Part shown: piece by piece, positions 63,309 through 64,000 of the stretch
How the letters are laid out: each line of letters opens with the position of its first letter
Numbering within the stretch: the first letter of the stretch is position 1
DNA from: Microcoleus sp. FACHB-1515
GTDB lineage: Bacteria; Cyanobacteriota; Cyanobacteriia; Elainellales; Elainellaceae
NCBI RefSeq assembly: GCF_014696105.1
Contig: NZ_JACJPO010000018.1
Location: 62,001-126,000, forward strand
Length of the DNA stretch: 64,000 bases
Direction: 5' to 3'
Translations under genes and position numbers: made by a program
Notes under the pieces: generated by a model
Seen by the model: the letters and a program-made list of their open reading frames with translations, nothing else
Databases searched by the model: none
What the model was told of the DNA's origin: nothing

Positions 63309-64000
63309 CTAGCTTTGGAACAAAAACGTGACGCGATCGCCTTTTCCGAGGGCAATGCGATCGCCCGCCCGCAGACGATGACGATTACCCATCGGCAAAG
63401 GCGCGTTGTTGATGTAGGTTCCATTTGAACTACCCACGTCTTCGATGTAGTAAATGCCGCCTTCAACGCGAATATCCGCATGAATGCGCGACACAATTTC
63501 GGAATCCGGAAATCCCGACACATCCACATCGGGCGGAATGCGATCGTTCGGTTTGCCAATGTGAATAACGGCCAAATTTCCCGGCAGTTCGATCGTCGTG
63601 TTGGTTTGCACGTGCAGCAGCCGCGCAGTGGGAACCTGAAGCTGCGTGCGATTGGCAGGCGTTGCAGCAACATCCGGCGGCGCAAGTGGCGACGCGATCG
63701 AATCGGGTGCAACTGGGTCGGGCGCAGCGGAGTGAGGCGCGATCGCCGGATCAGGATGGTTCACAGGTTCACTGCCGATCGGCATTGGGTCAGGGGACAC
63801 CAGCGGATCGGGCGAAACCAAATCGGGAATGTCTAAATCTGGTGCAGGAGATTCACCAACGGCAGTTGCAGGAACCGGAGCAACCGTTCGTAAGTTGGTG
63901 CCACACTGTCCGCAAAAGCTCGCATCTGCCTGCACCGCAGCGCCGCAGTTCGAGCAGGTTGTCATCGCGGGCAGCGGCGTATAGCAAGCTTCACACTGAA
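63309..64000 (-). CDS. Zinc-ribbon and FHA domain protein, 5' end outside the window
   Basis: The ATG at 63965 gives 218 residues, but the same frame is open to base 64000 and holds another Cys pair (QCEACYTPLPA), so the true start is probably beyond the window. The zinc-ribbon Cys pairs CSNCG and CGQCG follow. A Pro-, Ala- and Asp-rich linker (about residues 35-105) leads to a C-terminal FHA domain (IHIGKPNDRIPPDVDVSGF, SRIHADIRVEG, GSSNGTYINN). It should read phosphothreonine on a partner. The FHA gene and the LRAT-PspA gene follow on the same strand. Confidence 0.85.
   Translation of the reverse strand, partial: QCEACYTPLPAMTTCSNCGAAVQADASFCGQCGTNLRTVAPVPATAVGESPAPDLDIPDLVSPDPLVSPDPMPIGSEPVNHPDPAIAPHSAAPDPVAPDSIASPLAPPDVAATPANRTQLQVPTARLLHVQTNTTIELPGNLAVIHIGKPNDRIPPDVDVSGFPDSEIVSRIHADIRVEGGIYYIEDVGSSNGTYINNAPLPMGNRHRLRAGDRIALGKGDRVTFLFQS

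Overview
The window is chromosomal DNA of a phycobilisome-containing cyanobacterium. The evidence is a full-length apcE (phycobilisome core-membrane linker), ndhH (thylakoid NDH-1), a flv4-psiE-like-flv2 photoprotection operon, a gamma-tocopherol methyltransferase, a Z-ISO/NnrU-type protein, a CdsA, many cyanobacteria-typical domain families (DUF3747-SLH, DUF4347, CAX, class C flavodiiron proteins) and very frequent GCGATCGC (HIP1-like) octamers. Gene density is high, start codons are often GTG or TTG, and genes lie on both strands. I see no tRNA, rRNA, insertion sequence, prophage or CRISPR array. The species cannot be named from the sequence; four linker repeats in ApcE point to a lineage with five-cylinder phycobilisome cores.

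Layout. 1-6.9 kb: cysteine desulfurase (its frame is open to the window edge), thioredoxin-like protein, Z-ISO/NnrU protein, an RsbU/RsbW-type phosphatase and anti-sigma pair, a NarL-type regulator, rsmH. 7-17.4 kb: ndhH with a hairpin over its ribosome binding site, a HerA-type ATPase, trpA, an EEP-family hydrolase, a class V aminotransferase, an isochorismatase-like protein, a small XRE regulator with twin palindromic operators, a CAX antiporter overlapping a phosphopantetheinyl transferase. 17.5-24.9 kb: apcE with its terminator, a cobalamin riboswitch in front of a CbiX-type chelatase, cdsA, glutaminase. 24.8-35.6 kb: an S9 peptidase, a small membrane protein, the flv4-psiE-flv2 operon, and a TraX / glycosyltransferase / coiled-coil / histidine kinase operon. 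35.9-48.3 kb: FAD oxidoreductase, DUF3747-SLH protein, ABC exporter, CAP protein, then a likely six-gene operon ktrB-ktrA-anmK-hypothetical-nudix-ridA divergent from the tocopherol methyltransferase, and an alpha/beta hydrolase. 48.3-54.8 kb: a tiny repeat protein, an orphan ABC ATPase, and a 1354-residue mosaic protein (DUF4347, three NPCBM-like domains, Calx-beta, glucose/sorbosone dehydrogenase) carrying a fresh 510-bp internal duplication. 55-61 kb: a three-gene esterase / DUF2156 lipid aminoacyltransferase / membrane flippase-type operon (a split MprF system) and a hydrolase / beta-propeller pair. 61.2-64 kb: small ORFs, a gene-free stretch ending in a strong terminator (possible ncRNA), and a cluster of a zinc-ribbon FHA protein, a second FHA protein and an LRAT-like protein fused to a PspA/IM30-like coiled coil.

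The most novel element is the last cluster: phosphothreonine-reading FHA proteins next to a predicted lipid acyl-enzyme joined to a piece of the membrane-remodelling PspA/Vipp1 fold. The split MprF operon with its own exported hydrolase is a second candidate membrane-lipid system. Other themes are light-stress handling (Flv2/Flv4, ApcE, tocopherol, carotenoid isomerisation) and ion homeostasis (CAX, KtrAB).
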